From contig OZ245730.1 in assembly GCA_965227145.1 (NCBI GenBank), forward strand, positions 4,588,001 through 4,652,000: 64,000 nucleotides of DNA, read 5' to 3'. Under the pieces are notes generated by a model. It was given only the letters and a program-made list of their open reading frames with translations. It had not been told where the DNA came from and made no database searches. Position numbers and translations under genes: made by a program. Positions 49,809 to 58,153 of the stretch are shown here, in pieces. The stretch is from JACKAQ01 sp965227145. GTDB lineage: Bacteria > Calditrichota > Calditrichia > RBG-13-44-9 > J075. Position 1 is the stretch's first letter. Every line of letters starts with the position of its first letter.

Positions 49809-52304
49809 ATGTTAGGATTTTCAATGAGAAATAATTTCACTAGTCGAGTGCAGAAGGTCATTCGATTTTCCAAGGAAGAGGCCATGCGGCTTGGCCATGA
49901 ATATATCGGTACTGAACACTTGTTGCTTGGCATATTGAAGGAAGGCGAAGGTATCGCGGTTAAGATATTGAAAAACCTCAATATCGACCTTGAAAAATTA
50001 AAACAGCGGCTTGAGGAAGCTTCCGGTCCCGCTGGCGGAATGATGACACTTGGCAACCTCCCGCTGTCAAAGCGGGCAGAGAAAGTGCTGAAAATTACGT
50101 ATCTGGAAGCCAAGAATTTTAAATCCGATATTATTGGAACCGAACACCTGCTTCTTTCATTACTAAAGGAAAAAGAAGGATTAGCTGCTCAAGTATTGAT
50201 GAGTTTTAACGTTGATTATAATGTTGTGTATAACGAATTGAAAAACATATTAGAGGGAAAACCGTCAATGTCGTCGTATTCGTCTCAGTCATCTCAAAAA
50301 ATCAAAACGCCTGCTTTGGATCATTTCGGGCGAGATTTAACCCAATTGGCTTTGCAAGGCAAGCTTGATCCGGTTATTGGCAGAGATCAGATCATCGAAC
50401 GTGTTGCCCAAATTCTCAGCCGGCGCAAGAAGAATAACCCAGTGCTTATCGGTGAGCCCGGTGTTGGAAAAACTGCGGTTGCAGAAGGTCTTGCATTGCG
50501 GATTATCAGTAAAAAAGTACCGCGTGTTCTGCATAACAAGCGCATTGTTGCGCTGGATATGGGGAGCATTGTGGCTGGCACTAAATATCGCGGTCAGTTT
50601 GAAGAGCGAATGAAAGCCATAATGAGCGAATTGGAAAAAGCTGATAACGTCATCCTTTTTATTGATGAATTACATACCATCGTTGGCGCAGGGGGCGCAT
50701 CTGGCTCTTTAGATGCATCCAATATGTTCAAGCCAGCACTTGCCCGCGGTGAACTTCAATGCATTGGTGCGACTACCCTCGACGAGTATCGCATGTATAT
50801 CGAAAAAGATGGTGCGCTGGAAAGACGCTTCCAGAAAGTGATGATTGAACCAACATCACCCGAAGAAACGTTAGAAATCCTCCGATTCATTAAAGGCAAA
50901 TACGAAGAGCACCATCGCGTTATCTATTCTGATGAGGCGCTTTTAGCAACGGTTCGCTTATGCGAACGCTATATCAGCGATAAATTTTTCCCGGATAAAG
51001 CGATCGACGTGCTGGACGAGACAGGTTCACGCGTCCACATTTCAAGCATTATTGTTCCAAAAGAAATTCTGGACCTGGAACAGCGGATTGAAAAAATCCG
51101 CCAGGAAAAAGAGCAATTTGCCAAACAGCAAGATTTTGAACGTGCCGCAAAGCTTCGCGATGTTGAAAGAAGACTGCAGGACGAGTTGATGTTCGAAAGA
51201 AACAAATGGGAACGCGAGGAAGAAAGCCAGATCGCTGAAGTACATGAAGATGATATCGCTGAAGTTGTAGCGATGATGACCAGCATTCCGGTTCAACGGG
51301 TCGCCCAAAGCGAAACCAAAAAATTGTTGGGCATGGAAGACGAGTTGAAAAAACGGGTTATCGGGCAGGATGATGCCATTGAAACCATCACCCGGGCAAT
51401 TCGCAGAACGCGGGCAGGATTGAAAGATCCAAATCGCCCGATCGGCTCGTTCATGTTTCTTGGACCAACCGGAATTGGGAAAACACACCTTGCCAAAGTA
51501 CTTGCTGAATATCTCTTTGAACGCAAGGATGCACTAATTCGTATCGATATGTCCGAATATATGGAGAAGTTCTCAGTATCTCGACTGGTTGGCTCTCCCC
51601 CCGGATATGTTGGATATGAAGAAGGCGGACAGTTAACGGAAAAAGTTCGTCGTCACCCCTATGCTGTGATTCTTTTTGATGAAATTGAAAAAGCACACCC
51701 GGATGTATTCAACATTTTATTGCAAGTCCTTGATGAAGGACAACTCACAGACAGCTTGGGCAGAAAAGTTGATTTTCGGAACACAATTCTGATTCTCACC
51801 AGCAACGTTGGCGCGAGAGATATCAAAAAGAACATCTCCATGGGCTTTACGCAAGGCAAGGATGACGAAGAGCATAATGTCATGCGTGATAAGATTTTAC
51901 AGGAAATGAAACGCCTGTTTAACCCGGAATTTATTAATCGTTTGGACGAGTTGATTTATTTCCGCCGACTGAAAAAGAAAGAAGTTGCCAAAATCATCGA
52001 ATTGATGGTTAATGAAATGACCGGACGTTTGCTGGAACACAATATTACGATCGAGTTGACCGATGGTGCAAAAGATTTCATCGTCCAAAGCGGTTATGAT
52101 CCGATTTACGGTGCACGTCCGCTCAAAAGGGCTATACAAAAATTTATCGAAGATCCGCTTGCAGATGAAATTCTAAAAGGGAGATTTACAGAAGGTTCGT
52201 CAATCAAAATCAAAATGAAAAACCGTAATGAGTTAACTTTTGCCGAGGTAACAAAAAGCGGTGAAATTGAAGCAGAGCAAGAAGAAAAAGATTCTGAATT
52301 GTAA
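49809..52304 (+). CDS. clpC: ATP-dependent Clp protease ATPase subunit ClpC
   Basis: ClpC, 831 residues, a hexameric AAA+ unfoldase that threads damaged or tagged proteins into ClpP. The N-terminal double Clp repeat domain is at about 1-145; AAA domain 1 has GEPGVGKTA near residue 217; a UVR-type coiled coil (RQEKEQFAKQQDFERAAKLR) is near 430; AAA domain 2 has GPTGIGKTHLAK near 555 and the sensor stretch FDEIEKAHPDVFNILLQ. The ATG at 49809 has AGAGG about 12 bases upstream; a second ATG at 49824, preceded by TAGGA at six bases and matching the usual MRNNFTSR start, is an equally good candidate. A bidirectional terminator follows. No McsA/McsB or CtsR genes are beside it. Confidence 0.97.
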   Translation: MLGFSMRNNFTSRVQKVIRFSKEEAMRLGHEYIGTEHLLLGILKEGEGIAVKILKNLNIDLEKLKQRLEEASGPAGGMMTLGNLPLSKRAEKVLKITYLEAKNFKSDIIGTEHLLLSLLKEKEGLAAQVLMSFNVDYNVVYNELKNILEGKPSMSSYSSQSSQKIKTPALDHFGRDLTQLALQGKLDPVIGRDQIIERVAQILSRRKKNNPVLIGEPGVGKTAVAEGLALRIISKKVPRVLHNKRIVALDMGSIVAGTKYRGQFEERMKAIMSELEKADNVILFIDELHTIVGAGGASGSLDASNMFKPALARGELQCIGATTLDEYRMYIEKDGALERRFQKVMIEPTSPEETLEILRFIKGKYEEHHRVIYSDEALLATVRLCERYISDKFFPDKAIDVLDETGSRVHISSIIVPKEILDLEQRIEKIRQEKEQFAKQQDFERAAKLRDVERRLQDELMFERNKWEREEESQIAEVHEDDIAEVVAMMTSIPVQRVAQSETKKLLGMEDELKKRVIGQDDAIETITRAIRRTRAGLKDPNRPIGSFMFLGPTGIGKTHLAKVLAEYLFERKDALIRIDMSEYMEKFSVSRLVGSPPGYVGYEEGGQLTEKVRRHPYAVILFDEIEKAHPDVFNILLQVLDEGQLTDSLGRKVDFRNTILILTSNVGARDIKKNISMGFTQGKDDEEHNVMRDKILQEMKRLFNPEFINRLDELIYFRRLKKKEVAKIIELMVNEMTGRLLEHNITIELTDGAKDFIVQSGYDPIYGARPLKRAIQKFIEDPLADEILKGRFTEGSSIKIKMKNRNELTFAEVTKSGEIEAEQEEKDSEL

Positions 52305-52325
52305 AAAAAACCGTTATGAATTAAC

Positions 52326-52364
52326 AAAAAATCCCGGCGAATAATTATTCAGCCGGGATTTTTT
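52326..52364. terminator. Bidirectional terminator between clpC and rhomboid genes
   Basis: A 13-bp stem (52326-52338 with 52352-52364) whose arms carry A-runs and T-runs on both sides, so it works for clpC on the plus strand and for the rhomboid/proS unit on the minus strand. Confidence 0.92.
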
Positions 52365-52369
52365 TTATA

Positions 52370-52575
52370 TTATTCTTCATCAGAATCGGACTTTAACCGC
52401 TTTTTTTGGGCGTTTAAATTACGCGAAGCCTCTTCAAGCATTTCTTTTTCCCGAGGCGTTAAGCTGTCAAATCCCATCCGATTTATTTTGTCCAACAGCT
52501 CATCAAGTACTGCCTGGTAATTTTTTTCGTCTTCCTGATCAAACTCATCATGCGTCTTTTTTTTCAGATTACTAC
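52370..52575 (-). other. Displaced C-terminal tail of the rhomboid protease
   Basis: Beyond the in-frame stop of the rhomboid gene, the minus strand still encodes a protein-like tail in the -1 frame: it begins KKRPFLSSNLKKKTHDEF, continues AVLDELLDKINRMGFDSLT, then PREKEMLEEASRNLNA, and stops at 52370-52372. The block LDKI...GFDSLT...EK..L..AS is a known conserved tail of rhomboid proteins in this part of the bacterial tree. It would join to the rhomboid by a one-base slip at the run of nine A at 52588-52596 (minus-strand sense AAA AAA AAA). Confidence 0.75.
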
Positions 52576-53217
52576 TTAAAAAGGGCCTTTTTTTTTAAAC
52601 AGGTCTTTGAAAATATTGTTGCCAATTCCATATCGTGCATACCGATGGCGCAGATAAATGAACCCGGCAACAAGCCCCCCAAGGTGACCGATGTGCGAAA
52701 TACCGTCCTGCCGCGGAAGCATGATAAACTCCAATAGTCCAATTATCAATACAAAATATTTGACTTTAATGGGAACCGGGAAAAGTAATAGCATGATTTC
52801 CCGATCCGGATAAAAAAGTGCATACGCAACAAGAATAGCAAAGACTGCACCTGATGCACCGATTGTAAACCCAAATGAATTAAAATTCCATAAAAAAATG
52901 GTTATGCCGGCGATCGTACCCGTTAACAGATAGTATTTGACAAACTCCTTAGTGCCCCATTCGCGTTCCAGCTCACAACCGAACATCCAGAGAAAGAACA
53001 TGTTCATGGCAATATGCATCAAATCGCCGTGGAGGAAAATATAGGTAAACACCTGCCAAACATAGAGCCTGTCCACAATATACAGCGGAACTAAACCAAA
53101 TATTTCCAAAAATTCCCGTCCGGCAATAAACTGCTGAATCAAAAATACGGCAATTGTTGAAAGAATGAGGTTTTTTACTCCGGGCGTTATAGAACTAGAG
53201 CCATAGCGCGCATACAT
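52576..53217 (-). CDS. Rhomboid-family intramembrane serine protease
   Basis: A 213-residue integral membrane protease in the frame seen. The start ATG at 53217 has AAGGA seven bases before; an ATG at 53223 is too near that site. Seven hydrophobic segments are visible. The active site pieces are present: oxyanion H68 and N72 in HIAMNMF, Ser122 in TIGASGAVF, His178 in SHIGHLGGLVAGF. It cleaves within the membrane. The reading frame ends at a run of nine A with KKKGPF, but the conserved C-terminal tail lies just beyond in the -1 frame; the full-length form would be about 285 residues. It lies 75 bases downstream of proS. Confidence 0.9.
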   Translation of the reverse strand: MYARYGSSSITPGVKNLILSTIAVFLIQQFIAGREFLEIFGLVPLYIVDRLYVWQVFTYIFLHGDLMHIAMNMFFLWMFGCELEREWGTKEFVKYYLLTGTIAGITIFLWNFNSFGFTIGASGAVFAILVAYALFYPDREIMLLLFPVPIKVKYFVLIIGLLEFIMLPRQDGISHIGHLGGLVAGFIYLRHRYARYGIGNNIFKDLFKKKGPF

Positions 53218-53291
53218 AGTCATATCCTTAATTTGAGAATAGTCTTAATTTTAATTATCAAACACAACTGTTTAATATAGATTCTGTCAGA

Positions 53292-54815
53292 TTAATATGC
53301 TTTAGCGAATAAAACCCGGCGTTTACTCTCTTCTCCTGTGATAATGCATTTTCCGGGCTCTCCGGCTTCATCAAACGGGATACAGCGGATTGTAACACCC
53401 AAATCCTGTTTGATTTGCGCTTCTACTGCATTACTACCATTCCAATGTGCTAATGCAAACCCACCATGAATCTCAGGCTGGTTACGGTTTTGGGGAGTAA
53501 AGAAATCATAAAAATCTTTCTTATTGTCAATTTTAACGGTGTTGAGCGTGCGAAACTCATTTGCCCGTTGATAAATGTTACGTTGAATTTCGTCTAATGT
53601 GTCCGTTAAATTTGCTAAAAATTCTGATCTGTTCATTGTATGACGTTCTTTATAAGCTAAATCTCGACGTCCCATAAAAACCGTGTTTTCTTCAACCTCG
53701 CGCTTGCCAACTTCCAACCGGATCGGAATGCCTTTCTTAACCCAATCCCACACTTTTGCGCCGCCACGTCCGTCTCGGGTATCTAATTCGCCAACAAGAG
53801 GTCTTCTGGAATAATACTGATCTTCAATTTCTTTCTTTAAAGATTCACAATAAGTCATAACATTGGATTTGGAATCTTCATCATGCACCACAGGCAGAAT
53901 AACGACATGAGCCGGTGCCAATTTAGGCGGGATAATCAATCCGTCATCATCGCTATGCGCCATAATTATTGCGCCAATCAACCGGGTTGATACACCCCAG
54001 GACGTTGTCCACGCAAATTGTTCCGTGCCGGTTTCATCTAAAAATTTGATATTTGAAGCTTTGGCAAAATTTTGACCCAAAAAATGAGAGGTTCCTGCTT
54101 GAAGCGCTTTTTTATCCTGCATCATGGCTTCTATACAATACGTACGGATTGCGCCGGGGAAACGTTCAGTTTCGGTTTTTTCTCCTTTAATAACGGGAAT
54201 TGCCATAAAGTTTTCGGCAAATTCGGCGTAGATATCCAACATTTGCCGGGTTTCGGCTTCCGCTTCTTCAGCGGTAGCGTGGGCTGTGTGCCCTTCCTGC
54301 CACAAAAATTCTGTGGTGCGCAAAAATAAACGCGTCCGCAATTCCCATCGAACCACATTTGCCCATTGATTGATCAGCAACGGCAAATCGCGATATGACT
54401 GCACCCATTTGGCAAACATTTCACCGATTATAGTTTCGGAGGTCGGTCGAACAATCAGCGGTTCTTCAAGCTCTCCGGCTGGTTTTAGACCACCCTTGCC
54501 ATCGGATTCCAGTCGATGATGGGTAACTACCGCACATTCTTTGGCAAATCCTTCGACGTGCGCGGCTTCTTTTTCCAGAAAACTTTTGGGAATAAACAGT
54601 GGAAAATATGCGTTTTTGTGCCCGGTATCTTTAAACATTTTGTCCAGCCCTTGCTGAATATTTTCCCAAATGCTATATCCCCATGGCTTGATAACCATAC
54701 ATCCCCGAACCGGGGAAACTTCTGCCAGGTCCGCTGCACGAATCACCTGTTGATACCATTCCGGATAATTGTCTTCCCGTGTCGGAACTATTGCTGTGCG
54801 AGCCTTTTTGGCCAT
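53292..54815 (-). CDS. proS: Proline-tRNA ligase, archaeal/eukaryotic-like short form
   Basis: ProRS, 507 residues, charges tRNA-Pro. Class II core: motif 1 region GCMVIKPWGYSIWENI, motif 2 RTRLFLRTTEFLWQEGHTAHA, and the RPTSETIIGEMF block. It lacks the roughly 180-residue INS editing domain found between motifs 2 and 3 in the bacterial long form, and it ends in a C-terminal Tyr (LFAKAY), both marks of the eukaryote/archaea-like type (ProS type 3). That type occurs patchily in bacteria. AGGA stands eight bases before the ATG. It is cotranscribed with the rhomboid gene, 75 bases downstream, probably. Confidence 0.96.
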   Translation of the reverse strand: MAKKARTAIVPTREDNYPEWYQQVIRAADLAEVSPVRGCMVIKPWGYSIWENIQQGLDKMFKDTGHKNAYFPLFIPKSFLEKEAAHVEGFAKECAVVTHHRLESDGKGGLKPAGELEEPLIVRPTSETIIGEMFAKWVQSYRDLPLLINQWANVVRWELRTRLFLRTTEFLWQEGHTAHATAEEAEAETRQMLDIYAEFAENFMAIPVIKGEKTETERFPGAIRTYCIEAMMQDKKALQAGTSHFLGQNFAKASNIKFLDETGTEQFAWTTSWGVSTRLIGAIIMAHSDDDGLIIPPKLAPAHVVILPVVHDEDSKSNVMTYCESLKKEIEDQYYSRRPLVGELDTRDGRGGAKVWDWVKKGIPIRLEVGKREVEENTVFMGRRDLAYKERHTMNRSEFLANLTDTLDEIQRNIYQRANEFRTLNTVKIDNKKDFYDFFTPQNRNQPEIHGGFALAHWNGSNAVEAQIKQDLGVTIRCIPFDEAGEPGKCIITGEESKRRVLFAKAY

Positions 54816-54911
54816 ATCAAAAAATCCTCATATGCAGAATAAAATGTAGTGTTAGTTTTTTATAAAATGATAATATAAACATTTACTTAAATGAATGCTC
54901 GAATTTAAAAA

Positions 54912-55307
54912 TTACTTCAACCGGTCATCGCGGAAAGCCAGTGGTAATAATTGATTTATGTTCATTCGTTGCTCAACACCGGTTTCGGAAAGCATGATAA
55001 CTTCGATATCCGGTGCATAATCCATTAAAACCTGCCGGCAAGCTCCGCAGGGCGGGCAAGGCTGCTCACCATCTGCCATAATAAAAATTCGTTGAAAATT
55101 GCGATGCCCTTCAGTAAGCGCTTTGAAAAGTGCTACCCGTTCGGCACAAATGGTCAACCCATAGGAGCTGCTTTCAATATTAAATCCATTAAAAAACTCA
55201 CCGGTCGTAGTCTCCAATAGCGCAGCAACATGAAAACCGGAATATTTCGCCAGAGCCTGCTGCCTTGTTTGTTGAAGCTTTTCTAAGATATCATTCTTTG
55301 TCATCAT
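54912..55307 (-). CDS. cdd: Cytidine deaminase
   Basis: A 131-residue homotetrameric-type cytidine deaminase of pyrimidine salvage that turns cytidine or deoxycytidine into uridine or deoxyuridine. The zinc site is present: TICAERVALF with the Glu proton shuttle (C-A-E), and PCPPCGACRQVL for the two other zinc cysteines. I start it at the ATG at 55307. The longer reading frame to 55400 overlaps a terminator and adds a hydrophobic segment not found in this family. Confidence 0.95.
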   Translation of the reverse strand: MMTKNDILEKLQQTRQQALAKYSGFHVAALLETTTGEFFNGFNIESSSYGLTICAERVALFKALTEGHRNFQRIFIMADGEQPCPPCGACRQVLMDYAPDIEVIMLSETGVEQRMNINQLLPLAFRDDRLK

Positions 55308-55387
55308 ATTTCTTTGGTTTTGTGGACGAGAAATGTAAGTGATTGGGGCGAGTATCACAAGTATTTTTGCTGAAGATAGACCAAAAC

Positions 55388-55419
55388 AAAAAACCCTCAC
55401 CGGAGGATGAGGGTTTTTT
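55388..55419. terminator. Bidirectional terminator upstream of cdd
   Basis: A 12-bp stem (55388-55399 with 55408-55419) with an 8-nt loop, with T-rich tails on both strands. It lies 33 bases beyond the stop of the OMP gene (minus strand), ending the envelope unit. Confidence 0.9.
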
Positions 55420-55452
55420 GTTGTAAACTTTATACGAAAATGCTATTTAATT

Positions 55453-56646
55453 CTATTTTTCTTCTTCGAGCAGTTGGCGGAGTTCTTCCAACTCGCGTTC
55501 AGCTTGTTCGCGTTCGCGCTTCAGGCGACGTAATTCTTCTTCGATCGAACGGGCTTTTTCACGCTCTTTGAGCAAACGATCGTAGAAATTTACGCGGTCA
55601 CGGACATCTTCTGCACCTGCGCCACCGCTTTTATAGCGATATTCACCGCCGTTAATTACGAGGTTTAATCCCATTGTCATGCGCCAAGAGGCGTAGTTGG
55701 GAAGATCCAGGTTACCACCGGAGAATGTTGCAGGAGGTAAACTTTCATCTGTATCGTTTGATACACGGAGATCCAAACCAAGATCGAAATTAATCCACCA
55801 ACGCGGTTTAAAGCGGAGCGATGGTGTAATATATGCATAGCTCTCGCGACTGAAAGCGAATGTATCCGGCTGGCTCATAAAAGCGCTGCCCCAGAATTCA
55901 AGATTAAGATCAAACAATTCAGTTGGGTAAGAAAAACCAAGTCCGTATTTCAAAGCTGAAGCATTGGTATTTGCTACAATTTGATTTGGTCGGAAAGATG
56001 TTGAATCAAATAACACTTTTCCGGCATCATTATAATAATGCCAGCCAATATTTGCATGGAAGCTGTAATCGCGATCCGGCAAAAACGGATCGTTATAGTA
56101 GGACAATAATCCTGTCAAACGGAATTGCACTGCATCTGGTGCATATTCTTCAAAAGGATAGTTGTGCTTTTCACCCGTCGGTAAAATCAATCCGAAAACA
56201 CCACCAACCTGCATTTTGTTATTACCAACTTGAAAACCACCGCCTTTGAGATCCAGGCTGATGTCGCTGGGTGTGTTCGCTTCGTTTTCTTTATGGGTAT
56301 CCTGATATACGCGAACGTTTACCGTTGCATCAAAATGCTCAGTGATACCATAAGTTAACAGCGCGTTCCCTTGAACAGACCAAAAGTTCACTGCTGAAAA
56401 ATTGGCAGGGCGTGTGTTACCGATAAAATCACCTAATTTGGTGAAAAAACGAGTATTAGTGCGGAGATCTAACCGACGCGGCTGAAGTGTCGAGGCGGTT
56501 TGAATCCGCAATAAACTTTTACTTCCGCCAGCGTCCTGTGCGATGGCAGTTTCGGGGAATGCTGTCAGGAATGCCAGCAACAGCAAATAAACAAGTGCCA
56601 TAGATAACCTCCGGCCTTCTTTTAAGGATTCTGTAAATTTTTTCAT
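55453..56646 (-). CDS. Outer-membrane barrel with C-terminal coiled coil
   Basis: A 397-residue predicted outer-membrane protein not recognised by name. After a signal peptide (about residues 1-36) it contains beta strands of a barrel to about residue 345 with frequent aromatic-plus-Gly turns (FDATVNVRVYQD, YSFHANIGWHYY, YGLGFSYPTELFDLNLEFWG, RWWINFDLGLDLRV). Unlike usual OMPs it does not end on an aromatic strand: the last 48 residues are a charged helical coiled coil (RLLKEREKARSIEEELRRLK, then REREQAERELEELRQLL). Such a tail would lie in the periplasm, able to bind another envelope protein. It is 41 bases after the SLBB gene in the same direction and ends at a strong terminator. Confidence 0.8.
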   Translation of the reverse strand: MKKFTESLKEGRRLSMALVYLLLLAFLTAFPETAIAQDAGGSKSLLRIQTASTLQPRRLDLRTNTRFFTKLGDFIGNTRPANFSAVNFWSVQGNALLTYGITEHFDATVNVRVYQDTHKENEANTPSDISLDLKGGGFQVGNNKMQVGGVFGLILPTGEKHNYPFEEYAPDAVQFRLTGLLSYYNDPFLPDRDYSFHANIGWHYYNDAGKVLFDSTSFRPNQIVANTNASALKYGLGFSYPTELFDLNLEFWGSAFMSQPDTFAFSRESYAYITPSLRFKPRWWINFDLGLDLRVSNDTDESLPPATFSGGNLDLPNYASWRMTMGLNLVINGGEYRYKSGGAGAEDVRDRVNFYDRLLKEREKARSIEEELRRLKREREQAERELEELRQLLEEEK

Positions 56647-56687
56647 TGTCTCGACTCTTTCCTTTTTATATTTCTTGCTAACCGTAT

Positions 56688-57143
56688 TTATATTCGAGAA
56701 GCTAATAGCACAACATTAACAATTATTGCAAGATCACGCATAAAACCGACCACTCTTCCAAAAATATCGGAAATACTTCCAGAAACAATGATAACATCGC
56801 CCGGTTGGAGCGGTACGAGTAGATCTTGATTGCCGGTTTTTACGTATTTTTCGATATCAACCGTAATTACTTCCTGATTTTTACGTACAATCCGGACATC
56901 GTTTAATCTTGCAGAACGTGTTGGACCACCTGCGGATGACAACAAATCTATTATATTGAATGCGCTTGGAACACTATAAATTCCGGGTTTCAGAACATTT
57001 CCCCACAAATTTACGGATATCAGCAGAACATCCGAATCCCCGAGAATATATTGCGCTGCACGATCACCACCGGAATACGATTGATCCTGTGCATACGAAA
57101 AAGAACCTACCAACAAAAGCAAAGCAACTATTAAATGTTTCAT
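56688..57143 (-). CDS. SLBB-domain envelope protein
   Basis: A 151-residue exported protein. The start at 57143 gives a signal peptide of about 19 residues (MKHLIVALLLLVGSFSYA), with GGA nine bases before; a longer frame upstream has no signal. The mature part is one SLBB/polysaccharide-export-type unit: YILGDSDVLLISVNLWGNVLKPGIYSV, then IDLLSSAGGPTRSARLNDVRI and VPLQPGDVIIVSGS. The end is a hydrophobic segment (about 130-150) that could be a membrane anchor. Proteins of this kind bind glycans or act as secretin-like oligomers in Wza systems; the usual Wzc partner is not in the window. 41 bases separate it from the coiled-coil OMP gene downstream. Function is unknown. Confidence 0.85.
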   Translation of the reverse strand: MKHLIVALLLLVGSFSYAQDQSYSGGDRAAQYILGDSDVLLISVNLWGNVLKPGIYSVPSAFNIIDLLSSAGGPTRSARLNDVRIVRKNQEVITVDIEKYVKTGNQDLLVPLQPGDVIIVSGSISDIFGRVVGFMRDLAIIVNVVLLASRI

Positions 57144-57376
57144 CCAGTTTCCAAATCCAATTCGCGTCTTTATACAGGGCTCATAACAACCGTGGCAGCT
57201 TTTCCGTAGCGCCGTGAAACATTCCTTTGCTTTCATCGCATTGATGAGCTGTAATAAATGTTATGAATAAGTTGTTTTCTAACTATTTATCGACGTTTAA
57301 ACCATTAAGTTTAGTTAAAAACTGTATATTTTTAACGTTTTTGAACATTTTATTAGTTCTGACGAACTGTTTTATC

Positions 57377-58153
57377 TCAATTAACCTGAAAACTGCCCCA
57401 AGTTGACTCACAACCTGCACGTTTATCACTAATTCCAATATTGTTACTAATTTCTATCCGCCATTGATACAATCCGGATGGTAAGGTTGAAAAACCAACT
57501 TCACTGAGGCTGCGGCTTTGTTGAGGTTCAACGCTTGCAATATTATCGAGCAGGATAATTCCAACAACTTCAAACTCGGATGCCCCAATCCGTCGTTCCA
57601 GCCTGAAGTAAAAATTTTGCGGGATATACGAAAATAGCCATTCAAACTGCCCGCTAAAATTTTGTCCGCTCACAGGAGACAGAATTGTCGGTGCGGGTAA
57701 AAGCCTGTAGAACTCTTTTGCAGATGGCTCACCGGTTAATCCATCTTCATCTTTTGCAATAATGTGGTAGAAATAAAGGGTATCTTCACCTGCAGACTCA
57801 TCAATATATGTTGTATCTTTACTATTGAACGGCTGCACAACCTCTGCAATTTTAACGAAGGTTCCCACAGAATCACTCAAACTTGCACCTGCACGCCGAA
57901 AAATCTGGTAAGATTCAATATCATCATCGCCGGTTGAATACCATTGTAAAAAAATCGAGTTTTGGTTAGGACTACCCGGCACGGCGACAGCATCAATTCC
58001 TGTTTCAATTGTTGCATTATCAGCTGATTTCGGCACGAAACGAACCTGTTGCGGCTCCTGATTCTCCGGTTCAGTAGTATCGCTGCACCCAAAAATGATC
58101 AGACTTGCAGCAAGAATACAAAGCATGTAACAGAACAATTTTTTCATTTTCAC
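57377..58153 (-). CDS. FnIII-like lipoprotein
   Basis: A 258-residue predicted lipoprotein: signal peptide then lipobox IIFGC with Cys at about residue 23. The mature part has one clear fibronectin-III-like domain (about 45-140, LQWYSTGDDDIESYQIFRR and DTLYFYHIIAKDEDGLTG), then a Big/Ig-type domain (about 155-258, FEWLFSYIPQNFYFRLERR, YQWRIEISNNIG). It starts at a GTG at 58153 that overlaps the PorV stop codon by four bases (GTGA); an ATG at 58147 is also possible. The tight overlap suggests that it functions with the PorU/PorV pair, perhaps as an outer-membrane accessory. It is followed by a 140-base gap and the SLBB gene. Confidence 0.85.
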   Translation of the reverse strand: MKMKKLFCYMLCILAASLIIFGCSDTTEPENQEPQQVRFVPKSADNATIETGIDAVAVPGSPNQNSIFLQWYSTGDDDIESYQIFRRAGASLSDSVGTFVKIAEVVQPFNSKDTTYIDESAGEDTLYFYHIIAKDEDGLTGEPSAKEFYRLLPAPTILSPVSGQNFSGQFEWLFSYIPQNFYFRLERRIGASEFEVVGIILLDNIASVEPQQSRSLSEVGFSTLPSGLYQWRIEISNNIGISDKRAGCESTWGSFQVN

